This document shows, one piece after another, positions 44,326 through 53,347 of a stretch of DNA of 64,000 bases. The stretch spans positions 248,001-312,000 of the forward strand of contig CP159990.1 in assembly GCA_040702975.1 (NCBI GenBank), given 5' to 3'. This DNA comes from Roseburia hominis. Its GTDB lineage: Bacteria; Bacillota; Clostridia; Lachnospirales; Lachnospiraceae. The notes beneath the pieces were generated by a model. The model saw nothing but the letters and a program-made list of their open reading frames with translations, did not search any database and was not told the DNA's origin. Position 1 is the first letter of the stretch. The number at the start of each line of letters is the position of its first letter. The position numbers and the translations under genes are program-made.

Positions 44326-45660
44326 TTACCGTTTATTCGATTTTCTCCAAATCTTCTGTTCCTCCGCCGCTTTGATCAATTCATCCCGGAAATCCGGATG
44401 TGCAATCGAAATCAGCATCTCTGCCCTCTCCCACGTACTTCTGCCTGCAAGATTCACGATTCCATACTCCGTCACAATAAAATACGCCTGGCTTCTCGGG
44501 TCCGTAACGATATCTCCGCCGAAATGCGGTAAAATCCTTGATTTTCTCTCGCCTTCCCTGTCTATAAAGGAAGAAGTCATACATATAAACGCTTTCCCGC
44601 CTCTTGCCATCGACGCCCCTGTCAGATAGTCCAACTGGCCTCCGGTTCCGCTGATATGACGCATCCCCGCACTCTCCGCGCACACCTGTCCATAAAGATC
44701 CACTGCAATACAGTTATTGATAGAGACCATATTATCAAGCCTCGCGATGACCTCCGGCGCATTGACATACTCCAGCGGTGCAATTGCAATTCCCGGATTT
44801 TCAGCGACCCAGTCATACAGACATCCAGAACCAAAAACAATTCCTGCAATTCCCTTCCCCCGGTGAAGTGTCTTCCTTCGGTTGGTCAATTTTCCGCTCT
44901 TAAACAACTCATAATACGCATCCGAACAAAGCTCCGTATGCATTCCCAGATCCTTCAGATCCGATTGGGCAATCTTTGCTCCGATCACGTCAGGCATCCC
45001 GCCGATTCCGAGCTGAAGCGTCGCGCCGTCCTTGATCATCGGCACAATAAGACCCGCTATTTTCAAATCCTCCTCTGTAGGTGATGCGATTGGAAATTCC
45101 GGCAGCGGCTCATGCTCTCCTTCCACAATATAATCCACTTCAGAAATATGAATACTCTCGTCAAATCCGCCGAAAATCCTCGGCAGGCGTTCATTTACCT
45201 CCAGAATTACAATATCCGCCTTCTCCAAAATTCCTTTCGCAACTCCCGTAGCCGAGGAAAGATTGAAATACCCGTGCCTGTCCATCGGAGTCACACACAT
45301 CATCGCCACATTCACGGTAAGGAAATGCCGATAATACGGAACGACGTTCCTGAAAATCATCGGAATATAATTGCACAGTCCCCTATCACAAAGCTTTCTC
45401 TCATATGCCGAGCAATGCCAGCTGTTATAAAAAAAATGTTCCCTTGTCGGATCGCACTCTACCGTCTGAATCGGTCCAAACATCAGGTTCCCTCTGATCT
45501 TTACGTCCCACAATTCATCCCTGCGCTTTGCAAGCGCTGCATCCAATAATTTCGGAAATCCGATATTCGTAGAATAGTCGACCCAATCTCCACTCTTTAT
45601 CACTTTTACCGCTTCTTCCGGCGTTCTTAATTTACTCTGATATTCACTCCTATAATCCAT
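44326..45660 (-). CDS. Acetyl-CoA hydrolase/transferase family CoA-transferase (butyryl-CoA:acetate type likely)
   Basis: 444 residues from the ATG at 45660, which has GGGGAAAAGGT upstream; an earlier ATG at 45678 lacks one. Family features: [32 protein letters not shown] with the catalytic Glu in [19 protein letters not shown], and [53 protein letters not shown] is near the C-terminus. Such enzymes transfer CoA between butyryl-, acetyl- or 4-hydroxybutyryl-CoA and a carboxylate, closing butyrate fermentation. The exact acyl substrate cannot be told from sequence alone. Single gene; a repeat pair lies upstream. Confidence 0.88.
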   Translation of the reverse strand: MDYRSEYQSKLRTPEEAVKVIKSGDWVDYSTNIGFPKLLDAALAKRRDELWDVKIRGNLMFGPIQTVECDPTREHFFYNSWHCSAYERKLCDRGLCNYIPMIFRNVVPYYRHFLTVNVAMMCVTPMDRHGYFNLSSATGVAKGILEKADIVILEVNERLPRIFGGFDESIHISEVDYIVEGEHEPLPEFPIASPTEEDLKIAGLIVPMIKDGATLQLGIGGMPDVIGAKIAQSDLKDLGMHTELCSDAYYELFKSGKLTNRRKTLHRGKGIAGIVFGSGCLYDWVAENPGIAIAPLEYVNAPEVIARLDNMVSINNCIAVDLYGQVCAESAGMRHISGTGGQLDYLTGASMARGGKAFICMTSSFIDREGERKSRILPHFGGDIVTDPRSQAYFIVTEYGIVNLAGRSTWERAEMLISIAHPDFRDELIKAAEEQKIWRKSNKR

Positions 45661-45726
45661 ACCTTTTCCCCAATCCATAGAATTAGCATTTGCTCTCTTA
45701 CTGCCACTATCGCATTCCGGGCTTCT

Positions 45727-45822
45727 GCATTCCTACTACATATGATAACCTAATACAAACGGAATTGCGCATAGGTGGAATCGTAACACTTAGCATTCCT
45801 ACTACATATGATAACCGAATAC
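45727..45822. repeat. Two 30-bp direct repeats with a 36-bp spacer
   Basis: 45727-45756 and 45793-45822 share GCATTCCTACTACATATGAT and beyond, identical at 29 of 30 positions. The spacing has CRISPR-like geometry but there are only two copies and no cas genes in the window. They lie upstream of the CoA-transferase. Confidence 0.75.
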
Positions 45823-46200
45823 CCTGTTTTATACAAGGAAGTTTTAAAGTCTGCCTATCACTGACAGGCTTAGACCTATTATCTTGGCTGTTTGACAAGT
45901 CTCTCTAAGTACAAATCCCTACACTACTACACCAGGAAATCGAAACATTTATTATATTTAATTTAGCACTTGCATTTTATACATAATAGGTGTAATATAC
46001 ACATATACTAAATGTAGTTTTAAATACTATATTTAAAAGTATCGTTAACTTCATCATGTTTTTATGATAAATAAATAGATATTTCAGCAATTAGCACAAA
46101 CATTTTTACTTGTCAATCAAAAGAAGAGCTACTTTTCTTTATATACAAAGAGATTCTTCGCTTAGGTATGCACAGCGATAAAAAATATTCATACCCTAAC
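45823..46200. other. AT-rich gap upstream of the hemolysin III gene
   Basis: About 380 bases of AT-rich sequence, with no gene, no RNA and no clear terminator that I can support. Promoters for the genes on both sides probably lie here. Confidence 0.4.
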
Positions 46201-46218
46201 CAAAAAGGAGGTAACATT

Positions 46219-46866
46219 ATGAGTAAACATATTAAAGACCCCGGAAGTGCCATCACACATTTTATCGGAATGTTAATGGCCATCTTTGCAGCCGTACCTC
46301 TTCTGATCAAGGCTGCACATGAGCCCAGCAGACTATATTTGATCTCACTTACCATTTACGCAGCCAGCATGATCCTCTTATATGCGGCCAGCACGACTTA
46401 CCACACCTTCGACGGCTCTAAAAAGCTGACTACGATTTTGAAAAAAATAGACCACATGATGATTTTTGTATTGATTGCAGGAAGCTACACACCGATCTGC
46501 CTTCTGGTACTGGAGAAGAGGACAGGGTTCATGCTCCTGGCTATCGTATGGAGCATCGCAATCGCCGGAATTCTGATCAAGGCATTCTGGGTATACTGCC
46601 CCAAATGGGTCTCTTCCATTTTGTATATCGGCATGGGCTGGACCTGCGTACTGGCGTTTGGACAGATTTTGAATAATCTGACCACCAGCGAATTCGGGTG
46701 GCTTCTGGCCGGCGGCATCATTTATACGATTGGCGGCATCATTTATGCACTGAAACTTCCGATTTTTAACAGCCGCCATAAGAATTTCGGCAGCCATGAA
46801 ATCTTTCATCTGTTCGTTATGGGTGGAAGTGCCTGCCATTTTGTTGTAATGTATTCATTACTTTAG
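46219..46866 (+). CDS. Hemolysin III / PAQR family membrane protein
   Basis: 215 residues from the ATG behind AAGGAGGT (the frame is open to 46168 without a site). Seven membrane helices. PAQR zinc-site residues are visible: AASTTYHTFDGSKK near the second helix, KKIDHMMIFVLIAGSYTP, and HEIFHLFVMGGSACHFVVM at the end. YqfA/HlyIII proteins in bacteria are of uncertain function (membrane homeostasis has been suggested); haemolytic activity should not be assumed. A perfect CCATGATTC/GAATCATGG hairpin and repeat copy B follow. Confidence 0.92.
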   Translation: MSKHIKDPGSAITHFIGMLMAIFAAVPLLIKAAHEPSRLYLISLTIYAASMILLYAASTTYHTFDGSKKLTTILKKIDHMMIFVLIAGSYTPICLLVLEKRTGFMLLAIVWSIAIAGILIKAFWVYCPKWVSSILYIGMGWTCVLAFGQILNNLTTSEFGWLLAGGIIYTIGGIIYALKLPIFNSRHKNFGSHEIFHLFVMGGSACHFVVMYSLL

Positions 46867-46877
46867 TAATTATAGTA

Positions 46878-46898
46878 CCATGATTCTTCGAATCATGG
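46878..46898 (+). terminator. Perfect hairpin after the hemolysin III gene
   Basis: CCATGATTC-TTC-GAATCATGG, then a second small hairpin CCCC-TCC-GGGG. No T-run; may end transcription poorly or protect the mRNA end. Confidence 0.4.
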
Positions 46899-46908
46899 CC
46901 CCTCCGGG

Positions 46909-46953
46909 GGATATCAGGGTCAAAATACCTTTTGACCCCAACATCATTTATAC
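46909..46953 (-). repeat. Dispersed palindromic repeat, copy B (short form, reverse orientation)
   Basis: GATATCAGGGTCAAAA...TTTTGACCCCAACATCAT between the convergent ends of the hemolysin III and GIY-YIG genes. Reverse orientation relative to copy A. Confidence 0.8.
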
Positions 46954-46960
46954 AAAGAGA

Positions 46961-47209
46961 CTATCTTTCCCATGTCAAAACCAATTCTACTTTCTTAGCC
47001 CGGCTCAGCTGTTTAATCGCAAATTCCCGTTTCATCGCCTCTTCCTTTGTCGCAAACTTTTCCAGATAGACCAGCTCCACCGGACGCCTTGTCTTCGTAT
47101 ACTTCGCACCCTTACCGGAATTATGTGCCGCAATCCGTTTTTCAATATCATTCGTCCAGCCAGTGTATAAACTGCCGTCACTGCATTTTACGATATATGT
47201 ATAATTCAC
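46961..47209 (-). CDS. GIY-YIG nuclease family protein
   Basis: 82 residues, a stand-alone GIY-YIG domain. YTYIVKCSDGSLYTGWTND holds the (G/T)IY-YxG motif (TYI...YTG) and the later HNSGKGAKYTKTRRPVELVY, EEAMKREFAIKQLSRAKK with the catalytic Arg/Glu region is usual for the YhbQ/UPF0213 group. The domain cuts DNA in other proteins; small members have unclear roles. It ends six bases from repeat copy B. Confidence 0.92.
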   Translation of the reverse strand: MNYTYIVKCSDGSLYTGWTNDIEKRIAAHNSGKGAKYTKTRRPVELVYLEKFATKEEAMKREFAIKQLSRAKKVELVLTWER

Positions 47210-47316
47210 CTGACATGTCCTCTACTTTCTACCTGTAATACCGCCAAATCTTCACTTAAACTCACTTGGCAGTCATGACAAACCTCCACAAAGCGTTTAC
47301 CCAGGCATATTTGACA

Positions 47317-47368
47317 ATTTCAAAAGTCCCATCAGCCAGTTAAAAGCTGCGGGACCTTTGAAGTTTTT
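47317..47368. terminator. Hairpin after the second Rpn gene
   Basis: TTCAAAAGTCCC and GGGACCTTTGAA pair with one mismatch around a 23-base loop, 21 bases after the Rpn stop codon, with T-runs on both sides. Confidence 0.55.
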
Positions 47369-47383
47369 AATCAACAGATATTA

Positions 47384-48553
47384 CTATTCCTTTTTTTCGG
47401 CAAGAAGCCTTCTCAATTCTTCTATCTCTTTCCTTTGCCTTTCCAGTTCCTCACCTTGCTTCTGATTTGCTTTTTTCTGCTCTTCCAGCTCCTCACTCTG
47501 CTTTTGATTCACTCTCTTCTGCGCCTCCGCTTCCTTCTTCTGCGCCTCCGCTTCCTTCTTCTGCGCCTCTGCTTCCTTCTTCTGCGCCTCTGCTTCCTTC
47601 TTCTGCGCCTCTGCTTCCCTCTTCTGGACCTCTACTTCCCTCTTCCACTCCTCTAGTTCCTTCTTTTGCTCCTCAATCATATATTTTACCGTATTCTCGT
47701 CCAATTTTCTAAGAGCATCTGAAAACATTCTGATCGCCTCCTCCGGGTGATACCGAAACTCACATACTTCCCGGTACATCTCTGCAAATCTGGGACGGGC
47801 TTCTATCACCTTCATGATTTCTTCCGGCCTGTCCGAGCCGATAAAGTAGAGCCACGCCTCCAAATCATTTTTTATTGATAGTTCATTTTCATTATGCTTC
47901 ATTTCAAAGAAAACATCAAGTGGGATAAAATAAAATTCCTGTAGAAAATCCATCTCTATTCCGGTATCAAAATGCATCTTTCCCCTGTGAACATATTGCC
48001 CCGGCAGCTTTCGGAATTCTTTGCTGCTGTTTTCGATCAGGATAATCGTATACACTCGTTTTAAATCTTTATAAGTAAAGTCTTCTCCACGAATACTTTT
48101 CTCCCTTTCATACTGCCGCATCACCATATCCGATGCGTAACAAGATGCCCTTTGCCCCGGAAATAAATACCCGAGTTTTTGAATTTCGACGTCTCCTATT
48201 TCCCCGGTATCGAATTCCACAATAATATCCAATTCCAGAAGTGACCCGGCTTCTGTAATACGGCTATGCTCCTTTGGCAGAGCGCGTTTCACCGTAAGCG
48301 GACGCCCTATAATCGCCGACAGCATTTCGGAAAGCCGCTCCGGGTGAGCCTCGGCATTAAAAATACGTTTGAAAAATGTATCATACGTCATTTTTATCCC
48401 CCGGACACCCATACAAAACTCTATAAACTGTTCCTGATACTCTTTCCTCAAATCTAAAAATACCGGATACACCGACCGATTACTTTTAATTTCCTGCAGC
48501 ACCTCTTCTCTTGTTTTTGAATTTCCCAATACGTTTGTTATACTTTTTTTCAT
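47384..48553 (-). CDS. Rpn/PDDEXK_2-family nuclease with heptad-repeat tail (paralogue)
   Basis: 389 residues. Same fold as the protein at 32821-33924: IKMTYDTFFKRIFNAEAHPER, LLELDIIVEFDTGEIGDVEIQK (catalytic Asp and ExQ), YLFPGQRASCYASDMVMRQYE. The C-terminus is a long coiled coil: six heptads (variants of EAQKKEA, residues 308-349) and then Gln/Glu-rich repeats (QKQSEELEEQKKANQ). The start has only a short GAGGAA spacing, so the true start may be slightly different. The two nucleases differ in sequence but share the domain plan, which suggests repeated gain of repeat tails. Confidence 0.87.
   Translation of the reverse strand: MKKSITNVLGNSKTREEVLQEIKSNRSVYPVFLDLRKEYQEQFIEFCMGVRGIKMTYDTFFKRIFNAEAHPERLSEMLSAIIGRPLTVKRALPKEHSRITEAGSLLELDIIVEFDTGEIGDVEIQKLGYLFPGQRASCYASDMVMRQYEREKSIRGEDFTYKDLKRVYTIILIENSSKEFRKLPGQYVHRGKMHFDTGIEMDFLQEFYFIPLDVFFEMKHNENELSIKNDLEAWLYFIGSDRPEEIMKVIEARPRFAEMYREVCEFRYHPEEAIRMFSDALRKLDENTVKYMIEEQKKELEEWKREVEVQKREAEAQKKEAEAQKKEAEAQKKEAEAQKKEAEAQKRVNQKQSEELEEQKKANQKQGEELERQRKEIEELRRLLAEKKE
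47507..47632 (-). repeat. 21-bp tandem repeat in the second Rpn gene
   Basis: Six in-frame 21-bp units; the middle four encode EAQKKEA with almost identical codons. Confidence 0.9.
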
Positions 48554-48711
48554 TTCCTCATGCTTCCTTTCTGCTTATGCATAGAAAGCGCGGAACTAGC
48601 TTATACCATCAAAAAAATATGTCGAACCGACATGTATGACTTGCTAAAAGAAAACCGAAATCTTTTAGAAAATACCTTTTTATCATACTTAGAAACGCCT
48701 CTTTTGTCAAT

Positions 48712-48739
48712 ATGAAAAACCCCATCAAAATAAGGTTTT
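48712..48739 (-). terminator. Probable terminator after the SpoIIQ-like gene
   Basis: On the minus strand AAAACC...GGTTTT followed by more T, about 50 bases after the stop codon. Confidence 0.5.
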
Positions 48740-48787
48740 GCCCCACAGTATTTTCTCCCAAATATTCTGCAAAGCAAAACCCTTCTT

Positions 48788-49591
48788 CTACTCTTCTGCC
48801 ATATAATCCATCGGATTCACAGGCTGTCCGTCTTTACGCATTTCAAAATAAAGGTTACAGCCCTCCACACTATAATATTTCGTAGGCTCACTCAAATATC
48901 CAATTACCGTACTTGCCGCCACATAATCTCCGACCTTCACCGGAACCTCTTTCAACTGACCGTACAAACATTCATACCCATTTCCCATATCGATCGTAAC
49001 CGTCGTGCCGACCTGCGGTAATACATCAATGGATTTTACCGTCCCCGGAGCCGCGGCGATCACATTATCCCCAACTGCACCGGATAAGATCAAAGCCGGA
49101 TTATATTTGTACTGGTCCAGTGTAGAAAAATAAACCGTTTTGTCCATGGAAAAACTCATCAGAACATTTCCGTTTACCGGCCACAAAAGCTGGCTGTTCT
49201 CTGTGAAATTTACCTGAGATGTATTTCCTGATGTCTGGGCAGAGCTGCTGTCCGTCTGCTCATTTTCCTCTGTATTCGTCTCCTCCCCGGCAAATGGAAC
49301 CTTCTCCTCCGTGGCGGGATCCTGCGTATCTTCTTCCTCTTCCTGTGCTTTTTTTGCATCTGCATTTGCCGCCTCCGCCAGATCTTTGGCAGCCTGCTTT
49401 CTTGCCTCCAGTTCCTCTTTCGTCTGTTCCATCTCCAGCTTTGTCCTCTCACGGTAATTACTCCATGTATAGACTCCTGTAATTGCCACCACGGCCACAA
49501 AACAGGTCACAAGACCAACAGCGGCGCGTCTTTTTGCTCTCCCTTTGGACTGCTGTTTTTTGTTGTTATTATTATTGTTCATGTTCATCAC
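48788..49591 (-). CDS. SpoIIQ-like M23-fold protein lacking the zinc ligands
   Basis: 267 residues. N-terminal membrane helix (VGLVTCFVAVVAITGVY), acidic Glu/Thr-rich linker (about 60-125), then a LytM/M23 domain: LLWPVNGNVLMSFSMDKTV, VGDNVIAAAPGTVKSI, TTVTIDMGNGYECLYGQLKEV, NLYFEMRKDGQPVNPMDYM. The H-x3-D and HxH residues of active M23 endopeptidases are replaced, as in Bacillus SpoIIQ, where the domain has a structural role with SpoIIIAH at engulfment. It follows spoIID (164 bases, with repeat copy C in the gap), the order expected in Clostridia. Confidence 0.85.
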   Translation of the reverse strand: MMNMNNNNNNKKQQSKGRAKRRAAVGLVTCFVAVVAITGVYTWSNYRERTKLEMEQTKEELEARKQAAKDLAEAANADAKKAQEEEEDTQDPATEEKVPFAGEETNTEENEQTDSSSAQTSGNTSQVNFTENSQLLWPVNGNVLMSFSMDKTVYFSTLDQYKYNPALILSGAVGDNVIAAAPGTVKSIDVLPQVGTTVTIDMGNGYECLYGQLKEVPVKVGDYVAASTVIGYLSEPTKYYSVEGCNLYFEMRKDGQPVNPMDYMAEE

Positions 49592-49691
49592 CTCTGACCA
49601 TATTTTTGCCAGAAAATGAACGCCTTATTCTGATTCGAAGACATTTTTTATAATAGTCAGATGCCATTGTAAACTACTTACATCAATTACC

Positions 49692-49741
49692 TATCATATA
49701 TGATGTTGAGGTCAAAAAATATTTTGACCCCTATGATATAC
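49692..49741 (+). repeat. Dispersed palindromic repeat, copy C (short form)
   Basis: CATATATGATGTTGAGGTCAAAA...TTTTGACCCCTATGATATAC, arms as in copy A but with only a few bases between. It lies between spoIID and the SpoIIQ-like gene. Confidence 0.8.
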
Positions 49742-49754
49742 GGATTACTCCACC

Positions 49755-50636
49755 CTACATCGTCACAATCTCCGCCACTTCCTCCAATGTAGTCCCTTCA
49801 AAAAAATAATTCAGAATCTCTTCGCATGTACTCCCGTCCTGTGCCATTTTCGCCGCTGTATACTGGCTCATTCCCAGACCATGCCCGATTCCCTTCACAG
49901 TCACCCGAATCTGCTGATCCATCACCTGCAGAGTAAAGCATGCCGATGTCAGATGATAGGTATCCCTGAATTGCTCCCCTCCCACCGTTTCCTTACCGCA
50001 TCTTATCTCCATCGTATACCCCGCGCTGTCCGTCTTCGTCACTTCCATATCAGTCCCCTGAATCATAGATGTCGTCATCGCACCTTCCGCCTCAACATCG
50101 GCGGGACAATCCTTCATGACCAGATACGGATAATCCTCCGTCCCGAACACCTCATTTCCCACTCTTGTCTTCCCGTTACTCAGCTTATGATAGGGGGTAA
50201 ATGCGAGACTGCCGTTATACATCAGCACCTGTCCCTTCGTATCGTCCCAGGCTTTTTTCAGTTTCTCATAATTTTCCCCGTATTTTCCCTCTCCCCAACC
50301 GGTTTTCATCTGACTTCTTGTCCAATACCCTTTCGTCAGCACCGTGTCGCTTCCTTCCTCCTGGATACTTTTATAAATGCTTGTACGAATGAGCACCGCC
50401 TGAGCCTTCAAAGCCTCTGCTCCCACTTCCGGGTCGATTTCCTTTGCCAGCACCCCGATCCCATACTCGTCAAGCGGCAGCCGCTTCTCACTCTCATTTC
50501 GCTTTACTGTTACGTAGGGACTGTTCCCGTCCTGACTCACACTAATTCCGTTTCCATTCATGAACACCGTGACCACATACGGAAGTAATAAAATAATAAT
50601 CAGGAAATATCCTGTCTGCTTCAACATTTTCTTCAT
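49755..50636 (-). CDS. spoIID: Stage II sporulation protein D
   Basis: 293 residues from the ATG at 50636 (GGGAGG 11 bases upstream). One N-terminal anchor helix (YFLIIILLLPYVVTVFM), then the SpoIID/LytB domain: RLPLDEYGIGVLAKEIDPEV, EALKAQAVLIRTSIYKSI, AFTPYHKLSNGKTRVGNEVFG, VKGIGHGLGMSQYTAAKMAQDG. SpoIID is a lytic transglycosylase that digests glycan strands during engulfment, working with SpoIIM/P and SpoIIQ. It is upstream of the SpoIIQ-like gene in the same direction. Confidence 0.92.
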   Translation of the reverse strand: MKKMLKQTGYFLIIILLLPYVVTVFMNGNGISVSQDGNSPYVTVKRNESEKRLPLDEYGIGVLAKEIDPEVGAEALKAQAVLIRTSIYKSIQEEGSDTVLTKGYWTRSQMKTGWGEGKYGENYEKLKKAWDDTKGQVLMYNGSLAFTPYHKLSNGKTRVGNEVFGTEDYPYLVMKDCPADVEAEGAMTTSMIQGTDMEVTKTDSAGYTMEIRCGKETVGGEQFRDTYHLTSACFTLQVMDQQIRVTVKGIGHGLGMSQYTAAKMAQDGSTCEEILNYFFEGTTLEEVAEIVTM

Positions 50637-50763
50637 AAATTGTAAAACCTCCCATACCAATGTATGAGAGGTTTTGTAAATTTATTCGAACTTCACAGTG
50701 CAGTAAGCTCACAATACCGGCTCATTTGCCTTATGAAAATTCAATCTGACAAATCCGCCTTCT

Positions 50764-53247
50764 TTATTTTTCATACTGATTCGGTTCCACCGTTACCCGA
50801 TCCAGTTTCCAGATATCGTCCACATATTCCTGAATGGTTCTGTCAGATGTGAACTTGCCGCAGGAGGCAGTGTTAAGAAGCGCCATTCTTGCCCATCTTT
50901 CGGTGTCACGGTATGCTTCTTCTACCCGTTTCTGGGCGTCAGCGTATGCACGGAAATCTTTAAGGATAAAGTACATATCCGGGCGCGGACTTCCCTGGGT
51001 GTTAAGGAGTGAATTATACAGGTCGCGGAACATCTCATGATCGCCGTGAGAATAGGTTCCGTCCATAAGCTGGTCGACAACTCTCTTAAGCTCCCAGTCA
51101 TTGAAGTAGATTTCCTGCGGATTGTAACCGCCATGGTTCTCGTAATTGATAACCTCATCAGAACTGAGACCGAAAATAAATGCATTTTCGATTCCGACCT
51201 CTTCCACAATCTCCACATTTGCTCCGTCCATGGTTCCCAGTGTCGGCGCACCATTTAACATGAACTTCATGTTACCTGTACCGGACGCCTCTTTCGATGC
51301 AGTAGAGATCTGCTCACTCACGTCTGCTGCCGCAAAGATCATTTCCGCATTGGATACACGGTAATCTTCGATAAATACCACTTTCAGTTTTCCGTTAATG
51401 CTGCGGTCATTATTTACCACATCAGCTACAGAGTTGATCAGCTTAATGATCTGTTTTGCACGGATATATCCTGCAGATGCCTTTGCGCCAAAGATGAAGG
51501 TTCTCGGATAGAACGGCATCTCCGGGTGCTCCTTGATCAGGTTATACAGATACATTACATGCAAAATGTTAAGCAGCTGACGTTTATACTCATGCAGACG
51601 TTTTACCTGTACGTCAAAAATAGATCTCGGATCGACTTCAACCCCATTATGCTCCAGGATATAAGCAGCCAGACGCTCTTTGTTCTTGTACTTGATATCC
51701 ATAAACTCCGCTCTTGCCTTCGGATCATCTGCCAGCGGTTTCAGCTTCGCCATCTGAGACAGATCTGTGATCCAGCCGTCTCCGATATGAGCGGTCACCC
51801 AGTCAGCTAAAAGCTGATTTCCATGAAGAAGGAATCTTCTCTGTGTAATACCATTCGTCTTATTGTTAAATTTCTGCGGCATCATCTCATAGAAATCTTT
51901 CAGTTCCTGATTTTTCAGAATCTCCGTGTGCAGACGTGCCACGCCATTTACGGAGTATCCCGCAACGATAGCCAGATGTGCCATCTTGACCTGGCCGTCA
52001 CGAAGAATTGCCATCTTGCGGACTTTCTCCTCATTGCCCGGATACATCTGACGGATCTTTTCTACAAAACGGCGGTCGATCTCCTGAATGATCTGGTATA
52101 CACGCGGCAGAAGTCTTGAAAACAGGTCGATTGGCCATTTCTCCAGAGCCTCAGCCATAATCGTATGGTTCGTATAAGCGACCGTTTTTGTGGTAACCTC
52201 CCATGCTTCGTCCCACTCCAGGCCTTCCTCGTCGATCAGAAGACGCATAAGCTCTGCAACAGCAACAGTCGGGTGGGTATCATTCATCTGAATGGTCACC
52301 TTTTCATATAATTTGCGGACGTCGTCATGTTTCTTCTTATATCTTGCAAGGAGTGCCTGCAAACTCGCGGAAATAAAGAAATACTGCTGTTTCAGACGAA
52401 GCTCTTTTCCTGCATAATGATTATCATTCGGATAAAGGACCTCAACAATATTCTTAGCCAGGTTTTCCTGCTCAATCGCTTTGTGGTACTCGCCGCGGTC
52501 AAAGGAATCCAGGTTGAACTCTGTGATCGCTTTCGCGTCCCAGATACGAAGCGTATTTACCACATGGTTGCCGTAACCTACAATCGGCATATCATATGGA
52601 ATCGCAAGTACGGATTCATAATTTTCCTGAATGAAGTTATTTCTCCTGGTCTTCTCGTCATATTCAATACGAATCGTTCCGCCGAAACGTACTTCCTTCG
52701 CATACTCATCACGGCGCAGTTCGAACGGATTTCCGTCTCTCAACCAGTTATCCGGAGTCTCCACCTGATAGCCGTTTTTAATTTTCTGCTTGAACATACC
52801 GTAGCGGTAACGGATACCGCAGCCGTATGCCGCATATCCCAGAGACGCCAGAGAATCCAAAAAGCAGGCTGCCAGACGTCCCAGACCACCATTTCCAAGT
52901 GCAGCGTCCGGTTCCTGATCCTCAATCGCATTCAGATCGATTCCCATCTCATCGAGAGCCTCTTTCACTTCATTGTAAGCGGTCATGTTGATCAGGTTGT
53001 TTCCCAGCGCACGCCCCATAAGGAACTCCATAGACATATAGTAAACAGTCTTCGGATCTTCCTTCTCATACGTTTTCTGCGTATCCAGCCAGTCATCGAC
53101 GATCGCTTCCTTTACCGCATAAGAAACCGCCTGGAAAATCTGCTGCGGGGTAGCCTCATCAATATCACGGCGGTAAAGGGTACGCACGTTATCCTTTACT
53201 TCCTGTTTAAATGTTTCCTTTTCAAATCTTTTGCTCATTTTATACAT
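50764..53247 (-). CDS. glgP: Glycogen/starch alpha-glucan phosphorylase
   Basis: 827 residues, full length for GT35. It releases glucose 1-phosphate from alpha-1,4-glucans. Key blocks: YYMSMEFLMGRALGNNLINM, DAALGNGGLGRLAACFLDSLA, CGIRYRYGMFKQKI, YTNHTIMAEALEKW, and the pyridoxal-phosphate region EASGTGNMKFMLNGAPTLGTMD-, where the Lys in GNMKF forms the Schiff base. FDVQVKRLHEYKRQLLNILH and TIQEYVDDIWKL end the protein. GGAGGG precedes the first ATG by 10 bases; a second ATG is three codons later. No other glycogen genes are adjacent. Confidence 0.96.
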   Translation of the reverse strand: MYKMSKRFEKETFKQEVKDNVRTLYRRDIDEATPQQIFQAVSYAVKEAIVDDWLDTQKTYEKEDPKTVYYMSMEFLMGRALGNNLINMTAYNEVKEALDEMGIDLNAIEDQEPDAALGNGGLGRLAACFLDSLASLGYAAYGCGIRYRYGMFKQKIKNGYQVETPDNWLRDGNPFELRRDEYAKEVRFGGTIRIEYDEKTRRNNFIQENYESVLAIPYDMPIVGYGNHVVNTLRIWDAKAITEFNLDSFDRGEYHKAIEQENLAKNIVEVLYPNDNHYAGKELRLKQQYFFISASLQALLARYKKKHDDVRKLYEKVTIQMNDTHPTVAVAELMRLLIDEEGLEWDEAWEVTTKTVAYTNHTIMAEALEKWPIDLFSRLLPRVYQIIQEIDRRFVEKIRQMYPGNEEKVRKMAILRDGQVKMAHLAIVAGYSVNGVARLHTEILKNQELKDFYEMMPQKFNNKTNGITQRRFLLHGNQLLADWVTAHIGDGWITDLSQMAKLKPLADDPKARAEFMDIKYKNKERLAAYILEHNGVEVDPRSIFDVQVKRLHEYKRQLLNILHVMYLYNLIKEHPEMPFYPRTFIFGAKASAGYIRAKQIIKLINSVADVVNNDRSINGKLKVVFIEDYRVSNAEMIFAAADVSEQISTASKEASGTGNMKFMLNGAPTLGTMDGANVEIVEEVGIENAFIFGLSSDEVINYENHGGYNPQEIYFNDWELKRVVDQLMDGTYSHGDHEMFRDLYNSLLNTQGSPRPDMYFILKDFRAYADAQKRVEEAYRDTERWARMALLNTASCGKFTSDRTIQEYVDDIWKLDRVTVEPNQYEK

Positions 53248-53347
53248 TTTTTTTATTCCCTCCGTATCGTTGCCTAATCATGCTGCCTGATCTTGCATAG
53301 GCTGCGTTTCAAATGTTTTATCATAAAACAATCTATTTTCGATCAAC

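Noticed and set aside
45727..45822. Confirmed CRISPR array
   Set aside because: Only two repeats, no leader or cas genes in view; kept as a repeat finding, not a CRISPR call.
45707..45898. Minus-strand frame with repeated IRLSYVVGM
   Set aside because: The repeats are the 66-bp period; the gene has no ribosome site and the content looks non-coding.
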